Below are positions 17,283 through 27,614 of a DNA stretch of 64,000 bases, piece after piece. The stretch is from Halomonas elongata DSM 2581 (GTDB lineage: Bacteria; Pseudomonadota; Gammaproteobacteria; Pseudomonadales; Halomonadaceae). Position 1 is the stretch's first letter. Each line of letters opens with the position of its first letter. The notes beneath the pieces were generated by a model that did no database searches, had not been told where the DNA came from, and saw only the letters and a program-made list of their open reading frames with translations. The stretch covers positions 3,348,001 to 3,412,000 of the forward strand of contig NC_014532.2 of the NCBI RefSeq assembly GCF_000196875.2, given 5' to 3'. The position numbers were made by a program, and so were the translations under genes.

Positions 17283-20110
17283 TCCGTCCATCACGCCCAT
17301 GCCTGGCCGCGTCGCTGACGCTGGCCATGCTGCTGCCCGGTGCCAGCATCGCCCAGCAGGCCACCCACGAAGCCGAGCAGGCCATGACACCCCGAGTCAG
17401 CCCCCACGACGACCGCGACTACCGCGTCCTGACCCTGGACAACGGACTCACCGCCCTGCTGGTCAGTGACAGCGAGGCCGACAAGGCTGCCGCCTCGCTG
17501 AACGTGGACGTGGGCAGTGCCCAGGACCCCGACGACCTGCCCGGGCTGGCCCATTACCTTGAACACATGCTGTTCCTGGGCACCGAAAGCTACCCGGAGG
17601 CCGATGCCTACCAGAGCTACCTGACACGTCACGGCGGCCAGCACAACGCCTTCACCGCCTCCCAGGACACCAACTACTTCTTCTCCATCGAACCAGACGC
17701 CCTGTCCGGTGCCCTGGATCGCTTCAGCCGCTTCTTCGTCAACCCGTTGTTCAATGCCAACCGGCTGGAGAACGAACGCAAGGTGGTACATTCGGAGTAC
17801 ATCGCCCGCAAGCGCAACGAGGGACGTCGACGCAACGACGTGCTGGATCAACTGCTCAATCCGGAGAACCCCACCACCGGCTTCTCGGTGGGCAGCCTCG
17901 AGACCCTGGCCGACAGGCCCGAGGGCGAGCCCGGACTGCGCGAACGCATCCAGAGCTTCTACACCGACCACTATGGCGCCAACGTCATGCACCTCGCCGT
18001 CGTGGCGCCGCAGCCACTGGACGAGCTGGAATCGCTGGTGCGCGACAACTTCACTGACGTGCCGGACCGCGGCCTGTCGCGCCCGACCATCGAAGAGCCA
18101 CTGGTCGACAAATCGAGCCTGCCCACTGCCGCCAAGCTCCAATCGCTGCGGGACAGCCGCCAGTTGAGCTTCTACTTTCCGGTTCCCGACCCGATCACCG
18201 ATTATCGCCACAAGCCGGCCAGCTATCTGGCCAGTCTCCTCGGTCATGAGGGCGACGGCAGCCTGCTTGCCGTATTGCGCAAGGCCGGCTGGGCCGACGG
18301 CCTCTCCGCCGGCGTGTCTCGCGGCGATGGCCAGCACGCCCTCTTCCAGGTGGATATCAGTCTGACGCCGGAAGGCGCCGAGCATCAGTCACGCATCCAG
18401 GCCAGCCTGTTCGCCGCCATCCGCGCCATTCGCAACGGTGGTGTCGAGGCATGGCGCTACGACGAGCAGGCCCAGCTCGCCGAGCAGGCCTTCCGCTTCC
18501 AGCAGCACGGTTCCGCACTGAACGATGCCATGCGCCTGTCGATGAACCTTTCCCGCTATCCCGTCGAGGACGTCAACTATGCGCCCTACCGCATGGATGG
18601 CTTCGACACCTCGCGCATCGACACCTGGTTGTCGGCACTGCGTCCGGACAACATGCTGAGGCTCTATAGCGGCCCCGAGGTGGAGGGCGAACGCACCTCC
18701 CCCTGGTTCGACACCCCCTGGTCGCCGGTCGCCCTCGGTGACGACGACACCCAGCCCCTGGCCGGCCTGTCGCTGCCCGAGCCCAATCCCTACATCGCCG
18801 AGAATCTCGAACTGCTCGGCCAGCAGGACGAAATACCGCAGAAGCGACTCGACGAACCGGGCTTCGAGTTCTGGCACATGCGCGACGCCAGCTTCGACAC
18901 GCCCAAGGTCGAGTGGCGCTTCAGCCTTCAGAACCCCGAGGCCAGCCATGATGCCCGCAAGGCGGCACTGTCGCGCCTGCTCGCCGGCTGGCTGCAGGAC
19001 AGCCTCAATGAGGCCCTCTATCCGGCGCGCCTGGCCGGCCATGGCTTCGAGGCCTATGCGCACGCCCGGGGCATTACCTTGTCGTTCTCCGGCTGGCGGG
19101 ATCGCCAGGACCGCCTGATCGAACGCGTCCTCGAGCAGCTTCAACACGGCAAGATCGAAGCCGACAGCGTCGAGCGCGTCCGCGAAAGCCTGCGACGCAA
19201 CTGGCGCAACGCGCCCCAGGACGATCTCTATCGCCAGGCCGGCCGCACCCTGACCGAGGCCCTGATCAGCCCGCAGTGGTCTCCCGAAACGCTGCTCGAG
19301 GCCAGCAAGGACCTGGACACCCAGGCATTGCGCGATTTCCGCGAGGCCTTCCTCGCCGATCTGCATCTCGAATCCATGGCCGTCGGCGATCTGGGCACCG
19401 AGCAGGCAGAACGGCTGGCCCGGCACGTCGCCGACAAGCTGGCCCCGGCGCTGTCCCATGAAGCGATCCCGCAACTGGTGACCTTGCGCGCCAGCAACGA
19501 TCTCCCCACCCTGACCCCTGATACCAAGCGGGACGAATCGCTGGTCATGCGCTACCTGCAAGGCGAGGATCGCGCCCTGGCCACCCAGGCCAGGCTGTCG
19601 GTGCTGGGCCGGCTGCTCGAGACACCCTTCTACCAGCAACTGCGTACCGAACAGCAGCTGGGTTACGTGGTCAACGCCGGCTATCGCCCGCTGCTCGATG
19701 CCCCCGGCATCACCTTCCTGGTGCAGTCCCCGGACACCGACAGCCAGACCATCCAGTCGCGGATCGACGCCTTCATCGACGACTTCGGCAAACGCCTCGA
19801 CGATGTGCAAGACAGCGACCTGGCTGCCTATAGACAAGCCGTGCGCGATGACCTGCTGCAGCGCGACACCAGCCTGTCCGGCCGCACCAACCGCCTGTGG
19901 CAGGCACTCGCCCTCGAGGACACCGGCTTCGACCACCGCAGCCGGCTGGCCGAACGCGTAATGGACGTCACGCCCGAGGCGCTGCGCGAAACCTGGCGCG
20001 ACCTGGCACAGGGGCCCGCGGTCAACATCGTCCATGATCCGGGCGACAGCGCCAGCAACGTGCTGTCTCTAAAGGCGGACCTGACACCACTGCCGAAACA
20101 GGCACGCTGA
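17279..20110 (+). CDS. Periplasmic insulinase-like M16 metallopeptidase (pitrilysin type)
   Basis: 943-residue zinc protease. A signal peptide (MIRPSRPCLAASLTLAMLLP, cleavage after ASIAQ) fits export to the periplasm. The inverted zinc motif HxxEH is H92-Y-L-E-H96 (GLAHYLEHMLFLGTESYP), with the third ligand in ENERKVVHSEY. The remaining inactive M16 repeats form the clamshell; LRTEQQLGYVVNAGYRP near residue 790 is the conserved substrate-chamber Arg/Tyr segment. The family degrades small peptides. It is translationally coupled to the SRAP-like gene upstream, an unusual partner. Confidence 0.93.
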   Translation: MIRPSRPCLAASLTLAMLLPGASIAQQATHEAEQAMTPRVSPHDDRDYRVLTLDNGLTALLVSDSEADKAAASLNVDVGSAQDPDDLPGLAHYLEHMLFLGTESYPEADAYQSYLTRHGGQHNAFTASQDTNYFFSIEPDALSGALDRFSRFFVNPLFNANRLENERKVVHSEYIARKRNEGRRRNDVLDQLLNPENPTTGFSVGSLETLADRPEGEPGLRERIQSFYTDHYGANVMHLAVVAPQPLDELESLVRDNFTDVPDRGLSRPTIEEPLVDKSSLPTAAKLQSLRDSRQLSFYFPVPDPITDYRHKPASYLASLLGHEGDGSLLAVLRKAGWADGLSAGVSRGDGQHALFQVDISLTPEGAEHQSRIQASLFAAIRAIRNGGVEAWRYDEQAQLAEQAFRFQQHGSALNDAMRLSMNLSRYPVEDVNYAPYRMDGFDTSRIDTWLSALRPDNMLRLYSGPEVEGERTSPWFDTPWSPVALGDDDTQPLAGLSLPEPNPYIAENLELLGQQDEIPQKRLDEPGFEFWHMRDASFDTPKVEWRFSLQNPEASHDARKAALSRLLAGWLQDSLNEALYPARLAGHGFEAYAHARGITLSFSGWRDRQDRLIERVLEQLQHGKIEADSVERVRESLRRNWRNAPQDDLYRQAGRTLTEALISPQWSPETLLEASKDLDTQALRDFREAFLADLHLESMAVGDLGTEQAERLARHVADKLAPALSHEAIPQLVTLRASNDLPTLTPDTKRDESLVMRYLQGEDRALATQARLSVLGRLLETPFYQQLRTEQQLGYVVNAGYRPLLDAPGITFLVQSPDTDSQTIQSRIDAFIDDFGKRLDDVQDSDLAAYRQAVRDDLLQRDTSLSGRTNRLWQALALEDTGFDHRSRLAERVMDVTPEALRETWRDLAQGPAVNIVHDPGDSASNVLSLKADLTPLPKQAR

Positions 20111-20125
20111 AATAGCGAGCCACAA

Positions 20126-20281
20126 GGAAACGCTGATTAAGGATTCGCTGATTTATGTAGCGAGCGATGAAAGGCTGGGCGCCGCCGGAACGGAAGCACC
20201 GCAGTTTACATGGTGGTAAATGAGGATGTTGAGTACCGCCGGCGGCCTGGATCTCGAGCGCAGCAATAAATCAGTGTTTCC
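20126..20281. repeat. MITE-like palindromic repeat element (156 bp)
   Basis: The ends are imperfect inverted repeats: GGAAACGCTGATT at the left and AATCAGTGTTTCC at the right. A second inner pair is CTGATTTATGTAGCGAGCG against CGAGCGCAGCAATAAATCAG. The middle contains TTTAC/GTAAA and GCCGCCGG/CCGGCGGC stems, so the whole folds into a long hairpin. No ORF is present. A fragment of the same right end lies at 3981-4008. Confidence 0.6.
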
Positions 20282-20283
20282 AT

Positions 20284-20323
20284 AATACGATATCGCCCGG
20301 CACAAGCCGGGCGATATCGTATT
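20284..20323. terminator. Bidirectional hairpin terminator between M16 protease and sbcB
   Basis: A perfect 17-bp stem (20284-20300 with 20307-20323, core ATATCGCCCGG) and a six-base loop CACAAG lie between two convergent genes. No long T-run follows on either strand, but the stem ends are AT-rich (AATACGATAT), serving both directions. Confidence 0.65.
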
Positions 20324-20356
20324 GAAACTATCCCTCAGGCGCCGATCGCCCGCTGG

Positions 20357-21877
20357 TCAGTCGAAGGCCTGGGCCGGCATGATCGCTTCCACATGCATCA
20401 CCAGTTCCTCGAGGATCTGGCGCTCTCGATCCGCCAGGGACACCTGGTTGAGCCGCTCGATCTCGCGGGCGAACTCGGTCAGCGTGAAGCCGGCAACCGC
20501 CGGATCGTTCATGCGCTCCCAGCGGAAGGCCTCCCAGCGCGCCTGTTCCTCGCCGGTCAGGGTGTCCGGATAGCTGCGGGCCCGATAACGGAACAGCATT
20601 TCCTCGAGTCTAGGATCCTGGAAGGCGAAGCGGGCCCCCACCAGATCCCAGGGATCGCTGTCGCGTACCCGCTGCATCTGCTGTCGGTCGGAAGGTGAGA
20701 AGAAACCGCCGGAATAGAGCATCAGGTCGGGATCATGGGGCGACTCCGGCGGCGGGCCGGCGAATACCTCGGCCACCCGGGCCGAGACATCCGGGCTCGC
20801 CGCCAGCGCCTTCCAGTGACGACGACAGGACGCCACGTCCACGCCCAGGCGCTCGACGATCTCGCCATACTCTCCGCGATGCGGGCCACTGGCATCCTTG
20901 AGCGCATTGGCCGGCATGATCACCGGACACTTGTTGATATGGATGACCTTGAGCGGAATGCGCGACTCGCCCTCGGCCAGGTCATCGTTGCTGACGAAGA
21001 CCCGATCGCGGATCTGCTGCGCATCCAGTGACAACAGCGGTTCCGGGTCCACCGCGAGGTCGTAGACGATGACGCCGTTGGGGTTGGTCGGATGCTCCGC
21101 CAGCGGCATCACCAGGGCGCTGCACCCCCGGCTCGCCGGGTATCGGCGCGAAATGTGCAGGACCGGCTTGCGCGACGCGACATCGATGGCCCGGCCCACG
21201 GCGCGCTTGCCGCGCATGCCCAGCAGATAATCGAACAGGTTGGCGTTGCTGCGTCGCAGCAGCCGCGCCAGCTCGATAGTCGCCCGCACATCGGCCAGGG
21301 CGTCGTGCGCGCCCGCATGCTCGATGCCGTTGGCGGCGGTCAGGTCCTCGAGCTTGAAGCTCGGCGTACCGTCATCGCGGGTCGGCCAGGTGATGCCATC
21401 CGGGCGCAGGGCGTGAAAGGCGCGCACCACGTCGATCAGATCCCAACGGGAGTTGCCGTTCTGCCACTCCCGGGCATAGGGATCGATCAGGTTGCGGTAG
21501 AAGAGATGGCGCCCCACTTCGTCATCGAAGCGCAGGTTGTTGTAGCCCAGCGCACAGGTGCCCGGCTCGCTCATCGCGGCCTGGACACGGCCGGCGAATT
21601 CCGCCTCGGGAAGGCCGCGCCGCTTGGCCTGCTGCGGCGTGATGCCGGTGATCAGGCAGGCCTGGGGATGCGGCAGGTAATCGTCGGCGGGCTTGCAGAA
21701 CAGCTCGATGGGCTCGCCGATCTCGTTGAAATCGGCGTCGGTGCGAATGGCGGCGAACTGTGACGGCCGATCACGACGCGGGTCGGCCCCGAACGTCTCG
21801 TAATCGTGCCACAGGAAGGTCAGCGGGGCGGCTTTCTTCTGCGCCATGGGCGGTGCACTCCGAGCAGGCTGGGACAT
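20357..21877 (-). CDS. sbcB: Exodeoxyribonuclease I
   Basis: 3'-5' single-strand exonuclease acting in recombination and mismatch repair. 506 residues with the DEDDh exonuclease motifs: FLWHDYETFGADPRRDRPSQFA (Asp/Glu pair), LGYNNLRFDDEVGRHLFYRN, and EHAGAHDALADVRATIELA (His/Asp). The SH3-like and C-terminal helical domains follow (GFFSPSDRQQMQRV, RYRARSYPDTLTGEEQARWEAFR). An alternative start is the ATG at 21847 (MAQKKAAPLTF). Neither has a strong ribosome binding site. Confidence 0.95.
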   Translation of the reverse strand: MSQPARSAPPMAQKKAAPLTFLWHDYETFGADPRRDRPSQFAAIRTDADFNEIGEPIELFCKPADDYLPHPQACLITGITPQQAKRRGLPEAEFAGRVQAAMSEPGTCALGYNNLRFDDEVGRHLFYRNLIDPYAREWQNGNSRWDLIDVVRAFHALRPDGITWPTRDDGTPSFKLEDLTAANGIEHAGAHDALADVRATIELARLLRRSNANLFDYLLGMRGKRAVGRAIDVASRKPVLHISRRYPASRGCSALVMPLAEHPTNPNGVIVYDLAVDPEPLLSLDAQQIRDRVFVSNDDLAEGESRIPLKVIHINKCPVIMPANALKDASGPHRGEYGEIVERLGVDVASCRRHWKALAASPDVSARVAEVFAGPPPESPHDPDLMLYSGGFFSPSDRQQMQRVRDSDPWDLVGARFAFQDPRLEEMLFRYRARSYPDTLTGEEQARWEAFRWERMNDPAVAGFTLTEFAREIERLNQVSLADRERQILEELVMHVEAIMPAQAFD

Positions 21878-21924
21878 GAAGCCCCCAGCCTAGCACAGCC
21901 CCGCCGACGGCTCAGCCGCCAATC

Positions 21925-22176
21925 TCACGCCCGGGGAAGGGTAACGTTCAGCTCCAGCACGGAACAGTTGTCCTCGCTGTCCAGGCTGATATTGATGGCA
22001 TCATCCTCGACCTGGACATAACGGCGGATCACTTCCAGCAGTTCCTTCTCGAGCATCGGCATGTAATCCGGTTGCCCGCGCTGGCTTCGCTGATGGGCAA
22101 CGATGATCTGCAGCCGCTCCTTGGCGACGGAGGCAGACTGCTTGCGCTCGCGCTTCAGGAAATCGAGTAGCTTCAC
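21925..22176 (-). CDS. minE: Cell division topological specificity factor MinE
   Basis: 83 residues. It stimulates MinD ATPase and drives pole-to-pole oscillation that places the Z ring at mid-cell. The anti-MinCD segment is [20 protein letters not shown], followed by [19 protein letters not shown]. It begins at a GTG overlapping the minD stop by four bases (GTGA), showing translational coupling. Last gene of minCDE. Confidence 0.97.
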   Translation of the reverse strand: MKLLDFLKRERKQSASVAKERLQIIVAHQRSQRGQPDYMPMLEKELLEVIRRYVQVEDDAINISLDSEDNCSVLELNVTLPRA

Positions 22177-22991
22177 CGGCGGCCTCCTCCGAACATGCGG
22201 CTCAACAGGCTCTTCTTCTGGTACTCGTGGAAACGCAGGGGCACGTCTTCACCCAACAGTCGCGAAACGGTGTCGGCATAGGCCTGACCGGCATCGCTGG
22301 AGTCGTCGTGGGTGACCGGAACGCCCTGGTTGGAGGCACGCAGTACCGCTTCGGACTCTGGAATCAGTCCCACCAGGTTGATGGCCAGGATCTCGCGAAT
22401 GTCCTCGAGATTGAGCATGTCCCCCCGGTCCACACGATTCGGATTATAGCGGGTGATCAGCAGGTGTTCCTTGATCGGGTCCTCACCGCGCTCGGCACGC
22501 CGGGTCTTGGAGGACAGCAAGCCGAGAATGCGGTCGGAGTCGCGCACCGAGGACACCTCGGGATTGGTCACCACGATTGCCTCGTCGGCGAAATACATGG
22601 CCAGCTGCGCCCCGCGTTCGATGCCGGCGGGCGAATCGCAGATGATATAGTCGAAATCCTTGTTCAGGGTCTCGAGCACCTGCTCCACGCCCTCCAGGGT
22701 CAGGGCGTCCTTGTCCCGGGTCTGGGAGGCCGGCATGATATGCAGGTTATCGATCCGCTTGTCGCGGATCAGTGCCTGATTCAGCCCCGCCTCGCCCTGA
22801 ATGACATTGACCAGGTCGTAGACCACGCGGCGTTCGCAGCCCATGACCAGGTCGAGATTACGCAGCCCCACGTCGAAGTCGATCACCACGGTCTTCTGCC
22901 CGCGCAGGGCCAGGCCCGTGGCGACGGCGGCTGCACTGGTTGTCTTGCCGACCCCACCCTTGCCGGAGGTCACAACGATGATCTTTGCCAA
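22173..22991 (-). CDS. minD: Septum site-determining ATPase MinD
   Basis: Membrane-binding ParA-like ATPase that recruits MinC. 272 residues with the deviant Walker [18 protein letters not shown], switch region [14 protein letters not shown] and [11 protein letters not shown]. The C-terminal amphipathic membrane-targeting helix ends [16 protein letters not shown]. The start codon is TTG (22989-22991), with AGGA eight bases upstream. Coupled to minE. Confidence 0.97.
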   Translation of the reverse strand: MAKIIVVTSGKGGVGKTTSAAAVATGLALRGQKTVVIDFDVGLRNLDLVMGCERRVVYDLVNVIQGEAGLNQALIRDKRIDNLHIMPASQTRDKDALTLEGVEQVLETLNKDFDYIICDSPAGIERGAQLAMYFADEAIVVTNPEVSSVRDSDRILGLLSSKTRRAERGEDPIKEHLLITRYNPNRVDRGDMLNLEDIREILAINLVGLIPESEAVLRASNQGVPVTHDDSSDAGQAYADTVSRLLGEDVPLRFHEYQKKSLLSRMFGGGRR

Positions 22992-23062
22992 GTGTCACAT
23001 CCTGTTGTCATGTTGGGAGAAAGGGCGACGGCACGCGCCGCCGAATCGTCGTTGTGTGGCCG

Positions 23063-23809
23063 TCAGTCCAACGGCGTGATACTCAGTTGCGCCTCGCTCA
23101 GCCGCACCTGTATGGCGGTGCCCAGCAGGCGCGGGTCGATATCCTCGAGGCGCTTGTAGTTGCCGGCCACGGACAACAGCTCGGCACGCAGCTCGCGACA
23201 GAAAATGCCCGCCTGGGTATTGCCATGGATACCGGCCAGGGCACGACCACGCAACGGCCCATAGACATGCACGCTGCCGCCGGCCAGCACCTCGGCGCCG
23301 GCATTGACCGCACCCACCACGACAAGATCGCCCTCGGGAGAGGTAATCTGCTGGCCTGAACGCACGGTGCCCCGGAAGATGCGGCCGCCCGCCATTTCAT
23401 CGACCACGGGCGGCGTTGCTTCCTCCGCACCGGGCTCGGGTGCCTCGCTCACCGGCACGCTCTCCAGGGGGCGCGGTCGGTCGGCCTCCTGCGGCGGGAA
23501 CCAGCCGAGGCCCAGCGCCCAGGCCGATTGCTTGACCGGATCGGGACCGCCGCGCACGGCCACCGGCAGCAGCTTGTGGGCGCGGCATACCGCACAGATC
23601 CGCTCGAGCGCCAGATGCGGTTCATCGAGGCGCTCGACGTTGAGCACCACCGGGGTATGATGAAAGAAGGCCGGAGACTGACTGAGCTTGCCGGCGAGTT
23701 GCTCACGGATGTGCTCGGGATCGGCACTGGCCAGTTCCATGACCGTCATCGGCAACATGCCGCCCTTAAAGGTGAATGCCATGCCGTCTCTTTCCACTTT
23801 GAGACTCAT
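23063..23809 (-). CDS. minC: Septum site-determining protein MinC
   Basis: Inhibitor of FtsZ assembly. 248 residues from MSLKVERDGMAFTFKGG. The N-terminal FtsZ-inhibiting domain is followed by a Pro/Glu-rich linker (EPGAEEATPPVVDE) and the C-terminal beta-helix MinD-binding domain with RSGQQITSPEGDLVVVGAVNAGAEVLAGGS and GRALAGIHGN motifs. The longer upstream frame is rejected. First gene of minCDE, 71 bases from minD. Confidence 0.96.
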   Translation of the reverse strand: MSLKVERDGMAFTFKGGMLPMTVMELASADPEHIREQLAGKLSQSPAFFHHTPVVLNVERLDEPHLALERICAVCRAHKLLPVAVRGGPDPVKQSAWALGLGWFPPQEADRPRPLESVPVSEAPEPGAEEATPPVVDEMAGGRIFRGTVRSGQQITSPEGDLVVVGAVNAGAEVLAGGSVHVYGPLRGRALAGIHGNTQAGIFCRELRAELLSVAGNYKRLEDIDPRLLGTAIQVRLSEAQLSITPLD

Positions 23810-24051
23810 TGCCGAACTCCACGTCGGGTGATGGTCGGGATACAGCCCCCAAGCTAAGCGAGAGCCCCGGACCCTGCAACTGATCATAAGCCCAGCACCC
23901 CCTGCTTGTCAGTGTCTCAGAACAGCAACACCCATGCCCGATGCCCTTTTCTGCCGCGTCGACGCGTGCTTAGATACTCGATGGGCCGCTATCGCGCCCC
24001 GAACGCCGTTCACCTGATTCGCGCCCCTGCCGCGACCTCATCGGAACCATC

Positions 24052-26829
24052 ATGCCAGGACTGATACGCCGACTTTTTGCCCCCCGCTGGCGACACCCGG
24101 ATCCCGACATCCGCCGCCAGGCCAGCCTCCGGCTCGATCCCGAGCGCGACGATCAGCGCCAGGCGCTGGAACAACTCGCCGTCGACGCCGATGGCGGCGT
24201 GCGTCGCGCCGCCCTGGAAAGGGTCGATGATCCGGAACGGCTAATGGCCCTGCGCGCCGAACACGGAGAGTCCAAAGAGTTGCGTGAACGCCTGCTCATG
24301 CTGCTCACCGGGCGGGCCGGACATCAGGACCTGGGCCGACGCATCGCCCTGACCGAGAGCCTCGACGACCCGACGATGCTCGAGCGTCTCGCCCTGGAAG
24401 GCGACAATCAGCAGTTGCGCCTTGCCGCCCTGGCTCGCCTCGACAGCGAAGAGGCCCTGATCCGACAGGCCTGCGAGAACGGCATCGCCGCGGTTCGTCA
24501 TGCCGCCGCCGAGCGAGTCACCAGCGAGGCCGGGCTGGCCCGGCTGGTCAACGAGGCACGCCGGGATCGCCGGGTGATGCGCCGTGCGCGCGAACGTCTC
24601 AACCAGCTACGCGCCGACGCCGCCTCCCTGGCAGCAGCCCGGGAGCGTCGCCAGACCTTGCTGGCAAAACTCGAGGCACACGCCGCCGGCGCCTGGGAAC
24701 CGCTCTACGCCGGACGCTTCCGTCACCTGATGCGCGAATGGGCACAACTGGAAGACATCCCCGACGCCGAACAGGAGCGCCGCTATCAGGACGCCTGCCT
24801 GCGTTGCCGCAAGGTCATCAGCGACCACGAAGCACACGAGCATGCCCAGGATGCCGCCGAACGCCAGCGCGAGGACGCCGACCAGGCCCGCGAATCCCTG
24901 GTCGAGGCCCTGGAGGAAAGTCTCGACGCCCTGCGCCACGGCGAGCGGCTCGCCGACCAGGACATCGCCAGCCTGCGCTCGCAGAAGCAACTGATGGCCA
25001 ACCGCTGGCAAGCGCTGTCCGAAAAGCATCTCACCGACGATGCCCTGCGCCAGCGTTATGATGCGGCCCTGGCCAGCTATGACCGTATCGTCCAGGCCCG
25101 GGTACGTCTGGACGAACGCGCCGACGACATTCTGCAGGCCCTGACCGACGGCGATGACGAACGCCTCGCTGCTCTGGTCGACGCCTGCGGCTGGCCCGAC
25201 GAGCTGCCGCCCTCCCCGCTGCTGCAACGTGCCCACGACCGGCTCGAACGTCAGGAAACGCCGACTGACGACAATCTCGAGGCGCGCCTGACGCACTTCC
25301 ACGATGACCTGGAGCGGCTCGAGCGCCTGCTGGAAAGCGGCTCTTTCAAGGGCGCCAGCCGTCTCCACCAGCGTCTGCGCCAGCAGGCCGACGAGCTTCC
25401 CGGCAAGCGCATCGATACCGCCCGGCTCAAGCGCCTGGGCGCCCGGCTCGCCGAACTTCGCGATTGGCGAGGCTTCGTCGCCGGCCCCAAGCGCGATCAG
25501 CTCTGCCAGGACATTGCCGCCCTGGCCGACGACCGCACCCTCAGCGATACGGAGCTGGACCGCCGCCACCGCCGACTCATCAAGGAGTGGAAAGACCTTG
25601 GCGATGCCGCCGCCAATCGCGAACAGGCGAGGCAATTCCGCGCTGCCTCCGACCGCATCCACGAACGCCTGGGGCCGTGGCGCCAGCAACAACAGGCACA
25701 GCGACAGCGCAACCTGGAAGCGCGGGAAGCCCTGTGCGAGCAACTGGAAACCCTGCTCGACCAGCCTTCGAGCCATGCGGACCCCGATGCCCTGCGCGAA
25801 ATCCGCGACCGGGCCCGCAAGCAATGGCGACAGCATTCGCCGGTGCCCCGCGACCAGGCAGAAGCCATCGGGCGACGTTTCGGGCGTATCCGCCACGCGC
25901 TCCAGGCCCTGATCGAACAGCGCGCCGGCGAGGTCGCCGAGGCCAAGCGGCAACTGATCGATGAAGCACGCCAACTGCGCGACAGCGAGCAAGCTCCCGC
26001 CCAACGGGCGGAAAACGCCAAGGCGCTGCAGAAACGCTGGCGCGCCCTCGGCCGAGCCCCCCGCCAAGAAGAGAAAGCCCTGTGGCACGACTTCCGCCAC
26101 ATCTGCGACGAAATCTTCGCCAGCCGGGATGCCGCTCGCCAGCAGCATGACAAGAGCAACAAGACCAAGCTCGAGGCCATGCAGGCCCTGATCGACCGCC
26201 TGGATGCCTGGCACCCCAGCTCCAGCGACGACACCTCCCGGCTCGACGACGCCATCAACGAGGCCCTGGCGCTGGAACCTCTGCCCCATGGACGCCGCAG
26301 CGAAGGCATGCGCAAGCGCTGGTCGGGCATCATCCGCGCCCGGCGCGAACGCCTGGCACGCCTCGCCCTGGCCGAAGAGGTCCACCGCTGGCACCGGGTG
26401 CGGCCGCTGCTCGACGCCCACCTGCAAGCAGATGCCGCCAGCCTGCAGGGCGAGACGCCAGAGGACGTCCAGCATACCGGCGAGCCCGCACTATCGAGCG
26501 ATCTGCAACGCGCCCATGCTCGACGCAACGAAGCCCGGCATTTCCCGCCGGACCAATCCGACGTCGAGGAGCGCCTGGCGCGCATCCGTATTCATCTGGC
26601 GCTGCTCGCCGGAGGGCGGGTCGCCCAGCGGGACGAACCCCTGAGGCTGGCCATTCAGGTCGAACGCCTGAATGAGAACCTGGGACGGGAACCCTCGCAG
26701 GCCGAAGAATTGCGCAGTGTGCTGTGTGAATTGCTCGCCACCGGGCCTATCCCTCCGGCCTTGTGGGAGCGGGAGGTCGGCGAGCTGGATCGCAGCCTGG
26801 AGAGCCTGACCCAACTCCCGCCTCCCTGA
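24052..26829 (+). CDS. DUF349 coiled-coil/HEAT-like protein
   Basis: 925 residues, highly charged (Arg, Asp, Glu, Ala). The first 180 residues are HEAT-like (DIRRQASLRLD, VRRAALERVDDPERL, AVRHAAAERV). The rest is helical with several DUF349 repeats of the form RW..LG.APR.E...LW..F (for example QKRWRALGRAPRQEEKALWHDFR and EWKDLGDAAANREQARQFRAASD). Homologues of similar size occur in Pseudomonas and relatives. The molecular function is unknown to me. Divergent from minC. Confidence 0.85.
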   Translation: MPGLIRRLFAPRWRHPDPDIRRQASLRLDPERDDQRQALEQLAVDADGGVRRAALERVDDPERLMALRAEHGESKELRERLLMLLTGRAGHQDLGRRIALTESLDDPTMLERLALEGDNQQLRLAALARLDSEEALIRQACENGIAAVRHAAAERVTSEAGLARLVNEARRDRRVMRRARERLNQLRADAASLAAARERRQTLLAKLEAHAAGAWEPLYAGRFRHLMREWAQLEDIPDAEQERRYQDACLRCRKVISDHEAHEHAQDAAERQREDADQARESLVEALEESLDALRHGERLADQDIASLRSQKQLMANRWQALSEKHLTDDALRQRYDAALASYDRIVQARVRLDERADDILQALTDGDDERLAALVDACGWPDELPPSPLLQRAHDRLERQETPTDDNLEARLTHFHDDLERLERLLESGSFKGASRLHQRLRQQADELPGKRIDTARLKRLGARLAELRDWRGFVAGPKRDQLCQDIAALADDRTLSDTELDRRHRRLIKEWKDLGDAAANREQARQFRAASDRIHERLGPWRQQQQAQRQRNLEAREALCEQLETLLDQPSSHADPDALREIRDRARKQWRQHSPVPRDQAEAIGRRFGRIRHALQALIEQRAGEVAEAKRQLIDEARQLRDSEQAPAQRAENAKALQKRWRALGRAPRQEEKALWHDFRHICDEIFASRDAARQQHDKSNKTKLEAMQALIDRLDAWHPSSSDDTSRLDDAINEALALEPLPHGRRSEGMRKRWSGIIRARRERLARLALAEEVHRWHRVRPLLDAHLQADAASLQGETPEDVQHTGEPALSSDLQRAHARRNEARHFPPDQSDVEERLARIRIHLALLAGGRVAQRDEPLRLAIQVERLNENLGREPSQAEELRSVLCELLATGPIPPALWEREVGELDRSLESLTQLPPP

Positions 26830-26867
26830 AGGCCCCTGCACCGCAGAAGGGTGAAAGGGGCCGGCGT

Positions 26868-27614
26868 TCAGCCCATGAACTGCCCGCCGTTGATATCGAT
26901 ATTGGACCCGGTGATGAAACCGGATTCCTCGGCGGCCAGAAACGCCACCAGCCGACCGATCTCCTCCGGCGTGCCGAAGCGTTTCATGGGAATCGACTCG
27001 CGGATCGACTCACGGACCTTCTCCGGGATATCCATGATCATGTCGGTGGCGATATAGCCCGGCGACACCGTGTTGACGGTGATCCCCTTGGTCGCCGTCT
27101 CCTGCGCCAGCGACATGGTCAGGCCATGCATGCCCGCCTTGGCCGCCGCATAGTTGGCCTGCCCGAATTGTCCTTTGCGGCCATTGATCGACGATATGTT
27201 GATGATACGGCCATAGCCATGCTCGAGCATTTCCTCGATCACGCTGCGACAGGTGTTGAACACGCTGTTGAGATTGGTATCGAGCACCTCGTGCCACTGC
27301 TCGGATGTCATCTTCTTCAGGGTGCCATCACGAGTGATGCCGGCACAGTTGACCAGCACACTGATCGGCCCATGAGCCTCCCGGATTTCCTGGGTTCCCT
27401 TCACGCAATCCTCATAACGGGAGAGGTCGACACCAGAGAGCGCAATATTCGCGTAACCATCGGCCCGCTGCGTCTCGAGCCAGTTCCTGGCCTTATCAGG
27501 GTTGCGATACCCGGCGACCACCTGGTACCCGGCATCGGCCAGGGTGCGACAGATGGCGGAACCTATTCCACCGGTACCCCCGGTTACCCAGGCGACAGTC
27601 GTTTCTGTTGTCAT
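26868..27614 (-). CDS. phaB: Acetoacetyl-CoA reductase PhaB
   Basis: NADPH-dependent reduction of acetoacetyl-CoA to (R)-3-hydroxybutyryl-CoA, the second step of polyhydroxybutyrate synthesis. 248-residue SDR protein. Cofactor motif TGGTGGIGSAICR, NCAGITRD, catalytic Ser in NISSINGRKGQFGQANYAAAKAG with Tyr and Lys of YxxxK, and the PhaB-like ending GSNIDINGGQFMG. The ATG at 27614 has GGGAG upstream. No phaA or phaC is adjacent here. Confidence 0.93.
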   Translation of the reverse strand: MTTETTVAWVTGGTGGIGSAICRTLADAGYQVVAGYRNPDKARNWLETQRADGYANIALSGVDLSRYEDCVKGTQEIREAHGPISVLVNCAGITRDGTLKKMTSEQWHEVLDTNLNSVFNTCRSVIEEMLEHGYGRIINISSINGRKGQFGQANYAAAKAGMHGLTMSLAQETATKGITVNTVSPGYIATDMIMDIPEKVRESIRESIPMKRFGTPEEIGRLVAFLAAEESGFITGSNIDINGGQFMG

